A DNA stretch of 64,000 nt from CAVURS01 sp963795385 (GTDB lineage: Bacteria; Actinomycetota; Actinomycetes; Actinomycetales; CAVURS01), in assembly GCA_963795385.1 (NCBI GenBank), contig CAWCHK010000005.1:62001-126000 (forward strand). The letters run 5' to 3'. The translations under genes and the position numbers were made by a program. Under the pieces are notes generated by a model that was given only the letters and a program-made list of their open reading frames with translations, did no database searches and was not told the origin of the DNA. Positions 35,701-42,204 of this stretch are shown here, piece after piece; the first letter of the stretch is position 1; each line of letters starts with the position of its first letter.

Positions 35701-35747
35701 GCTCCGCCCTGTGCGGCGGATCCCGAGCCGTTCGTGGTCTGCGTCAT
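32730..35747 (-). CDS. nrdJ: Vitamin B12-dependent ribonucleoside-diphosphate reductase (class II)
   Basis: The 1005-residue protein makes dNDPs using adenosylcobalamin. Visible landmarks are NSPVWFNVGT, the loop ACFILAVDDSMDSILTW, FKGGSGAGLNLSRIRSS, the catalytic ASNPCSEYMSLDNSSCNLASL (NxCxE thiyl-radical site), VLAPTGTIGFMMDCDTTGIE and a C-terminal Cys tail MCMTCGVKMRAAGSCYVCEGCG for reduction by thioredoxin. Before the tail is a His/Glu/Gly-rich linker (SHEGHEGHDGHEGHQHGEGE). Start ATG 35747 is preceded by GAGGGG; an open frame continues through nrdR antisense to its reading but is not coding. nrdR lies 128 nt upstream on the same strand, with NrdR boxes before it, so NrdR control of this operon is likely. 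Confidence 0.97.
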   Translation of the reverse strand: MTQTTNGSGSAAQGGARAKRKAAGGLTVERIYTTPGVHPYDEVTWERRDVVQQNWKTGETIFEQRGVEFPDFWSVNASTIVTTKYFRGALDTAQRETGLKQLIDRVVLTYTKAGVDNGYFATEQDAEVFEHELTWALLHQVFSFNSPVWFNVGTDAPQQVSACFILAVDDSMDSILTWYKEEGFIFKGGSGAGLNLSRIRSSKELLSSGGTASGPVSFMRGADASAGTIKSGGATRRAAKMVVLDVDHPDIEEFIETKAREEDKIRVLRDAGFDMDLGGRDITSVQYQNANNSVRVNDEFMRAVEEGKEFGLRARKTGEVIETVDARTLFDKIAKAAWECADPGIQYDDTINDWHTNPETGRITASNPCSEYMSLDNSSCNLASLNLLKFLKEDDTFDGATFAKVVELVITAMDISICFADFPTQAIGDTTRAYRQLGIGYANLGALLMASGLGYDSDGGRALAGAITSLMTGTAYARSAELAGIVGPYDGYARNADAHQRVMRKHAAANDAIRTVTTLDKDVQRLATKAWDDVVKTGQRNGFRNAQASVLAPTGTIGFMMDCDTTGIEPDFSLVKFKKLVGGGSMQIVNLTIPRALRKLGYTEETVEAIVEYIAEHGHVIDAPGLRPEHYSVFDTAMGARSIEAMGHVRMMAAAQPFLSGAISKTVNLPEDATVEEIEDVYLQGWKLGLKALAVYRDNCKVGQPLSDAKSKGADNGVAAVAPAMEAAVVEHRPTRKRLPKRRPSQTTSFAVGGAEGYLTAGSYPDDGLGEIFLKFGKQGSTLAGVMDAFSVAISVALQYGVPLETFVEKFTNMRFEPAGMTDDPDVRMAQSLMDYVFRRLALDHLDFETRSYLGIHTAEERARQLETGSYAADDSEAEDDEAEIAGYASTAVLTREPKKSEAKGAAGPAEGLEGLDSHEGHEGHDGHEGHQHGEGEVHAEDITSGAGAASVKSVSSSVHSSAELMERLTGKASDAPMCMTCGVKMRAAGSCYVCEGCGSTSGCS

Positions 35748-35875
35748 GCCTGTCCCCTCAATCCCCTCAATGGTTCTTCCGTAGGTCCGTGCCGTGCTCT
35801 TCGTCCTGCATGGGTCTGGTTGCTGGTTGTCACCGGCGGCGGTTGCCTTCCCCAGCGGCCGCCGCCGGCGACGCT

Positions 35876-36355
35876 CTAGGGCTGCGGCGCGGGTTCCACT
35901 CCGGTCGGAGCGTGCTCGGCCCGCAGCAGGGTGATGGCCGACTCGAAGTCCTCGAGGGACTCGAACGCCTGGTAGACCGAGGCGAACCGCAGGTAGGCCA
36001 CCTCGTCGAGCTCGCGCAGCGGCTCGAGCGTGGCCAGGCCGACCTCGTGGGCGTCGATCTCGGCGGAGCCGGTGGCCCGGACGGCCTCCTCGACGCGCTG
36101 GGCGAGCCGGGCCAGGTCGTCCTCGCCGACCGGCCGCCCCTGGCACGCCTTGCGCACGCCGGCGAGCACCTTGGCCCGGCTGAACGGCTCGCTCGCGCCG
36201 GAGCGCTTCAGCACGCTCAGGCTGGCGGTCTCGACAGTGGTGAAGCGGCGCCCGCACTCGGGGCACTGGCGACGCCGGCGGATCGACGTGCCGTCGTCGG
36301 TCGTGCGGCTGTCGACCACCCGGGAGTCGCCGTGACGACAGAACGGACAGTGCAT
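35876..36355 (-). CDS. nrdR: Transcriptional repressor NrdR
   Basis: The 159-residue protein has an N-terminal zinc ribbon (HCPFCRHGDSRVVDSR, RRRRQCPECGRRFTTVE) and a central ATP-cone (VLKRSGASEPFSRAKVLAGVRKAC to YLRFASVYQAFESLEDFE). NrdR senses ATP/dATP and represses ribonucleotide reductase genes. The length is typical for the family. It is directly upstream of nrdJ, and two NrdR-like boxes 32 bp apart lie at 36496-36543, about 140 nt upstream of its start. The ATG at 36355 is preceded by GGAGGCGCC. Confidence 0.97.
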   Translation of the reverse strand: MHCPFCRHGDSRVVDSRTTDDGTSIRRRRQCPECGRRFTTVETASLSVLKRSGASEPFSRAKVLAGVRKACQGRPVGEDDLARLAQRVEEAVRATGSAEIDAHEVGLATLEPLRELDEVAYLRFASVYQAFESLEDFESAITLLRAEHAPTGVEPAPQP

Positions 36356-36495
36356 CGGGCGCCTCCTCTACTCCCCAGTGGTATCAACCACCACCGACAG
36401 CCGGAACGTCCCGGAACGGCCCCCGACTGGGGACCCATCTGTGGACGGGCTGGGGATGAAACCCCCGAGGCCGGTGGATAACCGGCTGTGGCCTG

Positions 36496-36511
36496 TGCGC
36501 AAGATGTGGGC
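36496..36511 (-). promoter_or_regulatory. NrdR box 1 (promoter-proximal)
   Basis: On the minus strand GCCCACATCTTGCGCA matches the NrdR box core CACATCTTG-like pattern. It lies about 140 nt before nrdR, and its partner is 32 bp further upstream. Confidence 0.65.
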
Positions 36512-36527
36512 GAACGACATCGGTGTA

Positions 36528-36543
36528 ACTACTAGATGTAGGG
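36528..36543 (-). promoter_or_regulatory. NrdR box 2 (distal)
   Basis: On the minus strand CCCTACATCTAGTAGT shares the core ACATCT with box 1 in the same phase. The start-to-start distance is 32 bp, about three helical turns, as expected for cooperative NrdR binding. Confidence 0.65.
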
Positions 36544-36626
36544 GTACGTTATGCCGACCCTCGACCCGTGGTCAAGAGCGGCGCGCCACGACTTTCAGCC
36601 CGTGTCGCAGGCCCGGTGAGGGGCGG

Positions 36627-37130
36627 TCAGCGGGCCGGGACGGCGAGGTGCGCGCCCGCCGAGACCGAGGAGTTGGCGAGCGCGTTGAGCTCGACGATCC
36701 GGGCGATGGTGTCCCGCCGGTCGGCCTTCGGCGCCACGTCGCGGGCGATGGACCACAGGGTCTGACCGGGCTGGACGACGATGGTCCGGGTGGCCGGGTG
36801 CGCGGGCGTCGTACCGGCCGCGGCGCCGCCCAGCACGCCGGAGACGGTGAGCATCAGGGCCACGCCCACCAGGACCAGGCCGAGCAGGACGGCGAGCCGG
36901 CCGCGCCGGGTCAGGTGCAGGGACGCCCGGGCCTCGTCCCGCGCGACTCCTGCATCCCGCGGCTGCAGGACCTCGACCGGCCCGGGCACCGGGCCGCTGC
37001 CCACAGGTGCGACCAGGCGTAGCGGCGGGCGGACCTCGGCACGCTGCCGCGGCAGCGCGGTGCGGGCGGAGGTGCGGGCGGAGGTGCGGGCGGAGGTGCG
37101 GGTCGAGGTGTGGATCGTGGCTGCGGTCAT
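36627..37130 (-). CDS. LysM domain membrane protein, ChiZ-like, SOS-linked
   Basis: The 167-residue protein has a basic N-terminal region with TSAR repeats (TSTRTSARTSARTSART), one membrane segment (LAVLLGLVLVGVALMLTVSGVL) and a C-terminal LysM domain (RTIVVQPGQTLWSIARDVAPK, RDTIARIVELNAL, VSAGAHLAVPA) outside the cell. It is divergent from lexA and next to nrdR, the same layout as mycobacterial Rv2719c (ChiZ), an SOS-induced cell-wall protein that slows division. A LexA box lies 22 nt before its start. ATG 37130 has AGGAGG. The DNA for the TSAR repeats is a 12-bp tandem array. Confidence 0.88.
   Translation of the reverse strand: MTAATIHTSTRTSARTSARTSARTALPRQRAEVRPPLRLVAPVGSGPVPGPVEVLQPRDAGVARDEARASLHLTRRGRLAVLLGLVLVGVALMLTVSGVLGGAAAGTTPAHPATRTIVVQPGQTLWSIARDVAPKADRRDTIARIVELNALANSSVSAGAHLAVPAR
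37061..37103 (-). repeat. 12-bp tandem repeat in the LysM protein gene
   Basis: Three full copies of GGAGGTGCGGGC (37068-37103) plus a partial copy encode the Thr-Ser-Ala-Arg repeats of the cytosolic head. The number of copies is likely to vary between strains. Confidence 0.75.
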
Positions 37131-37151
37131 GCTGGCCTCCTGGGAAGGGAT

Positions 37152-37165
37152 CGAACCTATGTTCG
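37152..37165. promoter_or_regulatory. LexA (SOS) box near the LysM gene
   Basis: CGAACCTATGTTCG is a perfect palindromic-arm match to CGAAC-N4-GTTCG. It lies 22 nt before the LysM protein ATG, so LexA bound here would block that gene. Confidence 0.8.
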
Positions 37166-37221
37166 ATCGAACGCCTGTACGAGTTCTAACACACGGCCCC
37201 GACATTCGTCGAGCGACACGT

Positions 37222-37235
37222 CGAACACATGTTTG
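37222..37235. promoter_or_regulatory. LexA (SOS) box in the lexA promoter region
   Basis: CGAACACATGTTTG equals the well-known mycobacterial/actinobacterial SOS box form. It lies 177 nt before the lexA start and between the divergent genes, allowing lexA autorepression. Confidence 0.85.
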
Positions 37236-37411
37236 AAACTGCTGTACGAACCTCGTACGGTTACCCCCGAGAGCCGGACTGCTCGTCGGCGCGGTCGCAC
37301 CCATCACGTGCTGCATGTCGAAAAGCACATCAGCGACCACCGACAGGACGCCCGGCGGTGAGGCACAGAACACCGATGCGGGCCTCGGCCCGCGGAATCA
37401 GGAGGCGGCTC

Positions 37412-38251
37412 GTGGCACGGACCGGAGAGACCAAGTCAGAGAACAAGTCAGAGGCCAAGTCAGAGAACAAGTCAGGCGGCAGGCCCAAGACCAGGTCGGC
37501 GCGGTCGAAGGACGCGCCGGCACCGGTCAAACGCGGCCGTCCGAGCAACGAGGTGATCGTGCAGGAGTACGGCGACCTCGGTGGCGGCGACGGGCTGACG
37601 GCCCGCCAGCGCCGCGTGCTGGAGGAGATCCGGGACAGCGTCGAGCGCCGCGGCTACCCGCCCAGCATGCGCGAGATCGGCATCGCGGTGGGGCTGACCA
37701 GCCCGAGCAGCGTGGCTCACCAGCTGACCGCGTTGGAGCGCAAGGGCTTCTTGCGCCGGGACCCGAACCGGCCGCGCGCCATCGAGGTCTTCATGCCGGG
37801 CGAGACCAAGGGCGTCCGCTACCACGACACGACGCCCGCGGCGTTCGACGAGACCGGTGCCGCCGACACCCGGCCGGAGGCGACGTACGTCCCGGTCCTG
37901 GGCCGGATCGCCGCCGGTGGCCCCATCCTGGCCGAGGAGGCCGTCGAGGACGTGTTCCCGCTCCCCCGCCAGATCGTCGGCGACGGGCAGCTCTTCCTGC
38001 TCAAGGTCGTCGGCGACTCGATGGTCGACGCGGCGATCTGCGACGGCGACTGGGTCGTCGTCCGTCAGCAGGCGGACGCGGTCAACGGCGACGTAGTGGC
38101 AGCGATGCTCGACGGCGAGGCGACCGTGAAGACGTTCAAGCGCAAGGACGGTCACCTCTGGCTTATGCCGCACAACCCGGCGTACTCCCCGATCGACGGC
38201 GACCACGCCGTGATCCTGGGTCGGGTGCAGGCGGTGCTGCGGAAGATCTGA
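37412..38251 (+). CDS. lexA: SOS repressor LexA
   Basis: The 279-residue protein has an extra basic N-terminal extension of about 50 residues (KSENKSEAKSENKSGG). The winged HTH follows (LTARQRRVLEEIRDSVERRGYPPSMREIG, SPSSVAHQLTALERKGFLRRD). The cleavage site is Ala-Gly in GRIAAGGPI, and the S24 dyad is Ser in VVGDSMVDAAI and Lys in EATVKTFKR. RecA-stimulated self-cleavage frees SOS genes. The GTG start at 37412 was chosen because AGGAGG lies 6 nt before it; an ATG at 37376 is in frame but less supported. Two LexA boxes lie upstream. The extension includes a 22-bp direct repeat in the DNA. Confidence 0.95.
   Translation: MARTGETKSENKSEAKSENKSGGRPKTRSARSKDAPAPVKRGRPSNEVIVQEYGDLGGGDGLTARQRRVLEEIRDSVERRGYPPSMREIGIAVGLTSPSSVAHQLTALERKGFLRRDPNRPRAIEVFMPGETKGVRYHDTTPAAFDETGAADTRPEATYVPVLGRIAAGGPILAEEAVEDVFPLPRQIVGDGQLFLLKVVGDSMVDAAICDGDWVVVRQQADAVNGDVVAAMLDGEATVKTFKRKDGHLWLMPHNPAYSPIDGDHAVILGRVQAVLRKI
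37431..37476 (+). repeat. 22-bp direct repeat inside the 5' end of lexA
   Basis: Two copies of CCAAGTCAGAGAACAAGTCA(G/GG), period 24 bp, encode KSENKSE and KSENKSG. The repeat is AT-richer than the rest of the gene, and its codons (AAG TCA, GAG AAC) differ from the GC3-rich norm of the neighbours. Confidence 0.75.
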
Positions 38252-38272
38252 GGCAGGCCCTCAGGGTCCGGC

Positions 38273-38557
38273 TCAGGGGCTCGCGGTCCCGTAGTCGGCG
38301 GTGGCGATGGCGCGCGCGGTCATCGCCTCGTCGAAGTCCTCGGAGCCGGCGATCTGCGGCACGAAGCCGACCAGCACGCCGTCCCGCATGATCTGTGCCT
38401 CGAGCCCGGCCGCGCCGTCGACGTCCCAGAGCGCCTCGCGGCCGTCGCCCAGCGGGACCCGGACCCCGAACCGGTACGCCGACGGCCGGGCCACGTGGGC
38501 GATCAGGCCGTACGCACGCAAGGCCTCCGCCACGCGGGTCGCTTCGCTCTCCTGCAT
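38273..38557 (-). CDS. Small conserved hypothetical protein
   Basis: The 94-residue protein begins MQESEATRVAEALRAYGLIAHV, then ARPSAYRFGVRVPLGDGREALWDVDG, with a C-terminal EDFDEAMTARAIATADY. It is a compact alpha/beta protein with no signal, membrane segment or catalytic motif I recognise. Such proteins occur close to lexA in actinomycetes in my recollection. The ATG at 38557 fits codon bias; an upstream in-frame extension overlaps the promoter region of the YdeI-like gene and is not coding. It is convergent with lexA. Confidence 0.7.
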   Translation of the reverse strand: MQESEATRVAEALRAYGLIAHVARPSAYRFGVRVPLGDGREALWDVDGAAGLEAQIMRDGVLVGFVPQIAGSEDFDEAMTARAIATADYGTASP

Positions 38558-38696
38558 CCGGCCAGTGTGCGGCCGGTTCCTGTCAGCCCGCTGGGAGTTC
38601 GCCAAGCTCACAGCCGCGACCTCCCGCCCGCCAGCTCCGGGGCGAGGCTCGCCGGATCCGCGCAGGATTGTCGGCCGTCGCTGGTTCACTGGCCCG

Positions 38697-39287
38697 ATGC
38701 CAGCGCAGGAGACGAGAGCCGGTCTGCCGGTCATCCGGTTCGCCACCGTGGCCGCCCTCGAGAAGTGGCTCGCGGCGCACGGGTCGGGCCCGGGCGTGTG
38801 GGTCAAGCTGGCCCGCAAGGGCAGCGGCAACCGGTCGATCACCCGCACGGAGGCCCTGGACACGATGATCTGCTTCGGCTGGATCGACAGCCAGGGCGGG
38901 ACGTACGACGAGGGCTGGTGGGTGCAGCGGTTCACCCCGCGCCGCCCGCGTGGCAAGTGGTCCCAGATCAACTGCGCGAAGGTCGAGGCGCTCACGGCCG
39001 CGGGCAGGATGCGCCCGCAGGGTCAGGCCGAGGTCGACGCCGCCAAGGCGGACGGGCGCTGGGACGCGGCGTACCCCGCCCAGAGCACGGCCGAGGTCCC
39101 CGCCGACCTGCAGGCCGCCCTTGACGCATCCTCTTCTGCCGCAGCGTTCTTCGAGACCCTCAGCCGGGTCAACCGGTTCGCGGTGATCTACCGGATCGGC
39201 TCGGTCAAGCGACCGGAGACCAGGGCCCGCAAGATCGCCCAGTACGTCGCGATGCTGGAGGCCGGCGAGACGATCCACCCGCAGTAG
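38697..39287 (+). CDS. YdeI/OmpD-associated family protein
   Basis: The 196-residue protein has the YdeI N-terminal block VIRFATVAALEKWLAAHGSG, PGVWVKLARKGSGNRSITRTEALD, then MICFGWIDSQGG and the C-terminal domain of the family (LDASSSAAAFFETLSRVNRFAVIYRIGSVKRPETRARKIAQYVAMLEAGE). YdeI-type proteins are soluble and conserved, with no defined reaction; some are linked to antimicrobial stress. The start is at ATG 38697. It is convergent with dinG. Confidence 0.9.
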   Translation: MPAQETRAGLPVIRFATVAALEKWLAAHGSGPGVWVKLARKGSGNRSITRTEALDTMICFGWIDSQGGTYDEGWWVQRFTPRRPRGKWSQINCAKVEALTAAGRMRPQGQAEVDAAKADGRWDAAYPAQSTAEVPADLQAALDASSSAAAFFETLSRVNRFAVIYRIGSVKRPETRARKIAQYVAMLEAGETIHPQ

Positions 39288-39332
39288 GCCCGCGCCGAGG
39301 ACCGAGCGACGCAGAGCGGGCGGCGGTTCTGG

Positions 39333-41609
39333 CTACCCCTCGAGCTCGGCGGCGGCCACGAGCCCCAGCCCGGCCAGCCGGGCTGCGACCAGCTCCTGGT
39401 CGAGGCCGAGCTGGCCGGCGAGCTCGTCCAGCGTGCAGCCGATCTCGACGCCGTCCCGCAGCTCCTCGTCCTGCTCGGCCGTCCACGCGTGCCCCAAGGT
39501 GACCGCGGTGCGCGGCGACTCGGCCACGGGGGCGGCCTCGGCCGAAGGCTCCGTCGCGACCTTGGTCCCGGCCTGCCCCCCGGCCGCCCGGGACCCCGGC
39601 TCGAGCACCGGCCAGACCTCCGGCCCGGCGGCCGCGTCCAGCCGGCCCAGCGCTGACAGGACCAGCGCCCGGTCGGTCGTCGGCCAGTACGGCGGCAGCG
39701 ACGAGCGTAGGAAGCCGGCGTAACGCGCGGTGGACAGTCGCGAGTCCAGCACCGCCACGACGCCGCGGTCGGCGGACGAGCGGACCAGCCGGCCCGAGCC
39801 CTGGGCCAGGCGCAGCGCGGCGTGCGTCGCCGAGACGGTCATGAACCCGTTGCCGCCGCTGTCGGCCACGGCCTGCGACCGGGCCGACGCCAGTGGGTCG
39901 TCCGGGCGGGGGAAGGGCAGCCGGTCGATCACCACGAGCTGGCAGGCCGGGCCCGGGACGTCCACCCCCTGCCAGAGCGAGAGGGTGCCGAACAGGCTCG
40001 TCGTCGCGTCCCGCGCGAAGTCGCGGACCAGGGTCGCGGTCTGGTCATCCCCCTGCAGGAGCACGGCCGTCTCCAGCCGGTCCCGCATCGCCTCGGCGGC
40101 GGTCCGGGCCGCGCGGATGGAGCTGAACAGCCCGAGGGTGCGGCCGCCGGCCGCCCGGACCAGGGCCTCCAGCTCGTCCAGCTGGGCCGGTCCGATGCCG
40201 TCGCGACCCGGGGCGGGCAGGTGCCGGGCGACGTACAGGATCGCCTGGCGCGGGTAGTCGAACGGGCTGCCGACATCCAGTCCCTGCCACGGCGGGGCGT
40301 CCGGGCCGGCCAGCCCGAGCGTCCTCGCCACCGCCTCGAACGTGCCCCCCAGCTCGAGCGTCGCGGAGGTCAGGATGACCGTCCGCTCCCCGAACAGCCG
40401 CTCGCGCAGCAGCCCGGCGACGGTGATGGGGGCGACGTGCAGGACCTTGCCGCGCCTGGGCTCCTCGGCCACCCAGATGACGTCGTGGTCGTTGCCGCCG
40501 AGCAGCCGCTCGCTGACGTCGTACACCTCCTGGACCCCCGCGCGGGCCACCTGCCGGGCACCGTCGGCCTCCTCGCCGCGGGCCGGCTTCAGCGCCGTCA
40601 GCAGCGAGCGGGCCGTGTCCCGGACCCTGGCCAGCGCCGACGTCAGGGCCGCCGGGAGCGCCGTGATCCGGCCCTCACTCGCGGTCTCCAACGCGGCCGC
40701 CAGGTCTTCGCCGGCAGCGGCCATCGCCTCGTGCGGGTCCTGCAGGCCCTCGGCCGACTGGCCCCGGACCAGCCGCCCCGACTGGCGCGCCGCCCGCTCG
40801 ACCATCCCGGCGGTCAGCTCGTCCGTGATCGCCGACGTGACCCGGTCGACCAGCTCGTGGCCCTCGTCGACCACCACGACGTCGTGCTCGGGCAGCAGCG
40901 TCGGGTCCCCGAACGCGTCGATCGCCAGCAGCGCGTGGTTGGTCACGACGATGTCGGCCAGGCGTGACTCGGCCCGGGCGTTCTCGGTGAAGCAGTCCTG
41001 GAAGAGCGGGCACTTCGAGCCCAGGCACTCGTGCGCCGAGACCGACACCTGCCGCCACGCCCGCTCCGTGACACCAGGGACGAGCTCGTCGCGATCGCCG
41101 GTCGCGGTCTCCTCGGCCCAGGCCCGCAGCCGGAGGATCTCGGCGCCCAGCCGGCCCGGTGCCACGCCCTCGCCGGGCACGTCGAAGAGGGCGTCGTCCT
41201 CGGCCGGGAAGCCGCCGACCAGCTTGTGCTTGCACAGGTAGTTGCGGCGGCCCTTGACCAGCGAGTAGGTCGGGCGTCGGCCGATCATCGAGGTCACTGC
41301 GGTGGCCAGCCGGGGCAGGTCGCGATCGACCACCTGGGCCTGCAGGGCCAGGGTGGCTGTCGACACCACGACCGGTCGTCCCGACTCGACGGCGTGGGCG
41401 ATGGCGGGCACCAGGTAGGCCAGTGACTTGCCGGTGCCGGTCCCGGCCTGCACCAGCAGGTGCTCGCCCGACCCGATCGAGGCCTCTACCGCAGCCGCCA
41501 TCTGCACCTGCCCGGGCCGCGTCGCACCGCCGATCGCCTCGACCGCCGACTCCAGCAGCCGCGCGACAGGGGTGCCGCCGTTCCGGTCGGCCTTGGGCTG
41601 CGCGCTCAC
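39333..41609 (-). CDS. dinG: ATP-dependent DNA helicase, DinG/XPD family
   Basis: The 758-residue protein is an SF2 iron-sulfur helicase: Walker A LVQAGTGTGKSLAYLVPAI (about residues 52-70), VVVVDEGHELVDR (motif II), four Cys for the Fe-S cluster in YLCKHK and HECLGSKCPLFQDC, TVILTSATLELGGTFEAV and the C-terminal motif VI ALRLAQGSGRLVRSS. After the helicase core there is a C-terminal tail of about 100 residues not needed for the core (AWTAEQDEELRDGVEIGCTLDELAGQLG), resembling a small helical domain. DinG unwinds R-loops and damaged forks. No LexA box was seen upstream. Confidence 0.92.
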   Translation of the reverse strand: MSAQPKADRNGGTPVARLLESAVEAIGGATRPGQVQMAAAVEASIGSGEHLLVQAGTGTGKSLAYLVPAIAHAVESGRPVVVSTATLALQAQVVDRDLPRLATAVTSMIGRRPTYSLVKGRRNYLCKHKLVGGFPAEDDALFDVPGEGVAPGRLGAEILRLRAWAEETATGDRDELVPGVTERAWRQVSVSAHECLGSKCPLFQDCFTENARAESRLADIVVTNHALLAIDAFGDPTLLPEHDVVVVDEGHELVDRVTSAITDELTAGMVERAARQSGRLVRGQSAEGLQDPHEAMAAAGEDLAAALETASEGRITALPAALTSALARVRDTARSLLTALKPARGEEADGARQVARAGVQEVYDVSERLLGGNDHDVIWVAEEPRRGKVLHVAPITVAGLLRERLFGERTVILTSATLELGGTFEAVARTLGLAGPDAPPWQGLDVGSPFDYPRQAILYVARHLPAPGRDGIGPAQLDELEALVRAAGGRTLGLFSSIRAARTAAEAMRDRLETAVLLQGDDQTATLVRDFARDATTSLFGTLSLWQGVDVPGPACQLVVIDRLPFPRPDDPLASARSQAVADSGGNGFMTVSATHAALRLAQGSGRLVRSSADRGVVAVLDSRLSTARYAGFLRSSLPPYWPTTDRALVLSALGRLDAAAGPEVWPVLEPGSRAAGGQAGTKVATEPSAEAAPVAESPRTAVTLGHAWTAEQDEELRDGVEIGCTLDELAGQLGLDQELVAARLAGLGLVAAAELEG

Positions 41610-41835
41610 CGGTCGAGGCTAACGTCGGCCCGGTGAGCGAAGCGCAGGTGCAGCTGCAGGCCGGCCACGGGCAGCGGGCCTCCTGGCTCGAGCGGCAACG
41701 TCGCCGGCGACGGCCCGCACCGCGATGCCCCGCACCGGCCCGGCCGACCGGCCCGAGCCCGCCTTCCGGGCGCCATGGGGAGCGTGAACGAGGGTTGGGC
41801 CAGTTCGCCGGGTCGCGGATCCAGGGGCAGCGCGC

Positions 41836-42186
41836 TCAGTGGATGTGCTGCATCCAGTCGGCCGGTACCTGGCCGGCCGGGCCGGGGGTCGGCTGGTCCT
41901 GCGGGTGGCTGGTCGGGTCCGCCAGCGCGGGCCCGTCGGCGAAGGTCTGCTCGGCATAGTCCCAGTACCAGTCCTCGCCGGGCTCGAAGCTCTGGATGTA
42001 CCGGTGGCCGGACGACCGGTAGTGCGCGCTGGCGTGCTGCATCGGCGAGGAGTCGCAGCACCCGACGTGCCCGCAGGCCGCGCAGCGGCGCAGGTGCACC
42101 CACCAGCCCTCGGCGGCCGTGCACTCGGCGCACCCGACACCGCTGGGCACCGCCGTCGGGTCGAACTGCGCGTCGTCGTCGCTCAT
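41836..42186 (-). CDS. UBP-type zinc finger protein
   Basis: The 116-residue protein has a zinc finger of the ubiquitin-protease (UBP/ZnF) type: CAECTAAEGWWVHLRRCAACGHVGCCDSS, then HASAHYRSSGHRYIQSFEPGEDWYWDYAEQ. The pattern of Cys and His ligands is complete. In bacteria these proteins are short, stand-alone and of unknown binding partner. The C-terminus is Pro/Gln-rich. ATG 42186 (MSDDDAQF) was chosen over a GTG three codons upstream. It lies just downstream of hflX on the same strand. Confidence 0.9.
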   Translation of the reverse strand: MSDDDAQFDPTAVPSGVGCAECTAAEGWWVHLRRCAACGHVGCCDSSPMQHASAHYRSSGHRYIQSFEPGEDWYWDYAEQTFADGPALADPTSHPQDQPTPGPAGQVPADWMQHIH

Positions 42187-42204
42187 GGCGGGCACGCTAC
42201 GCCG

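Noticed and set aside
35748..35875. Possible cobalamin riboswitch upstream of nrdJ
   Set aside because: No B12-box or long structured leader is visible in the 128-nt gap; NrdR boxes lie before nrdR instead.
32868..35879. A 1003-codon open frame opposite nrdJ on the plus strand
   Set aside because: It is a shadow of the GC3-rich nrdJ frame: composition is Arg/Val/Gly/Asp-rich with no family signature, and the minus-strand frame is a full NrdJ.
41610..41835. Gap between dinG and the UBP zinc finger gene
   Set aside because: Contains only GC-rich frames without a start/site combination or homology; no hairpin stood out.
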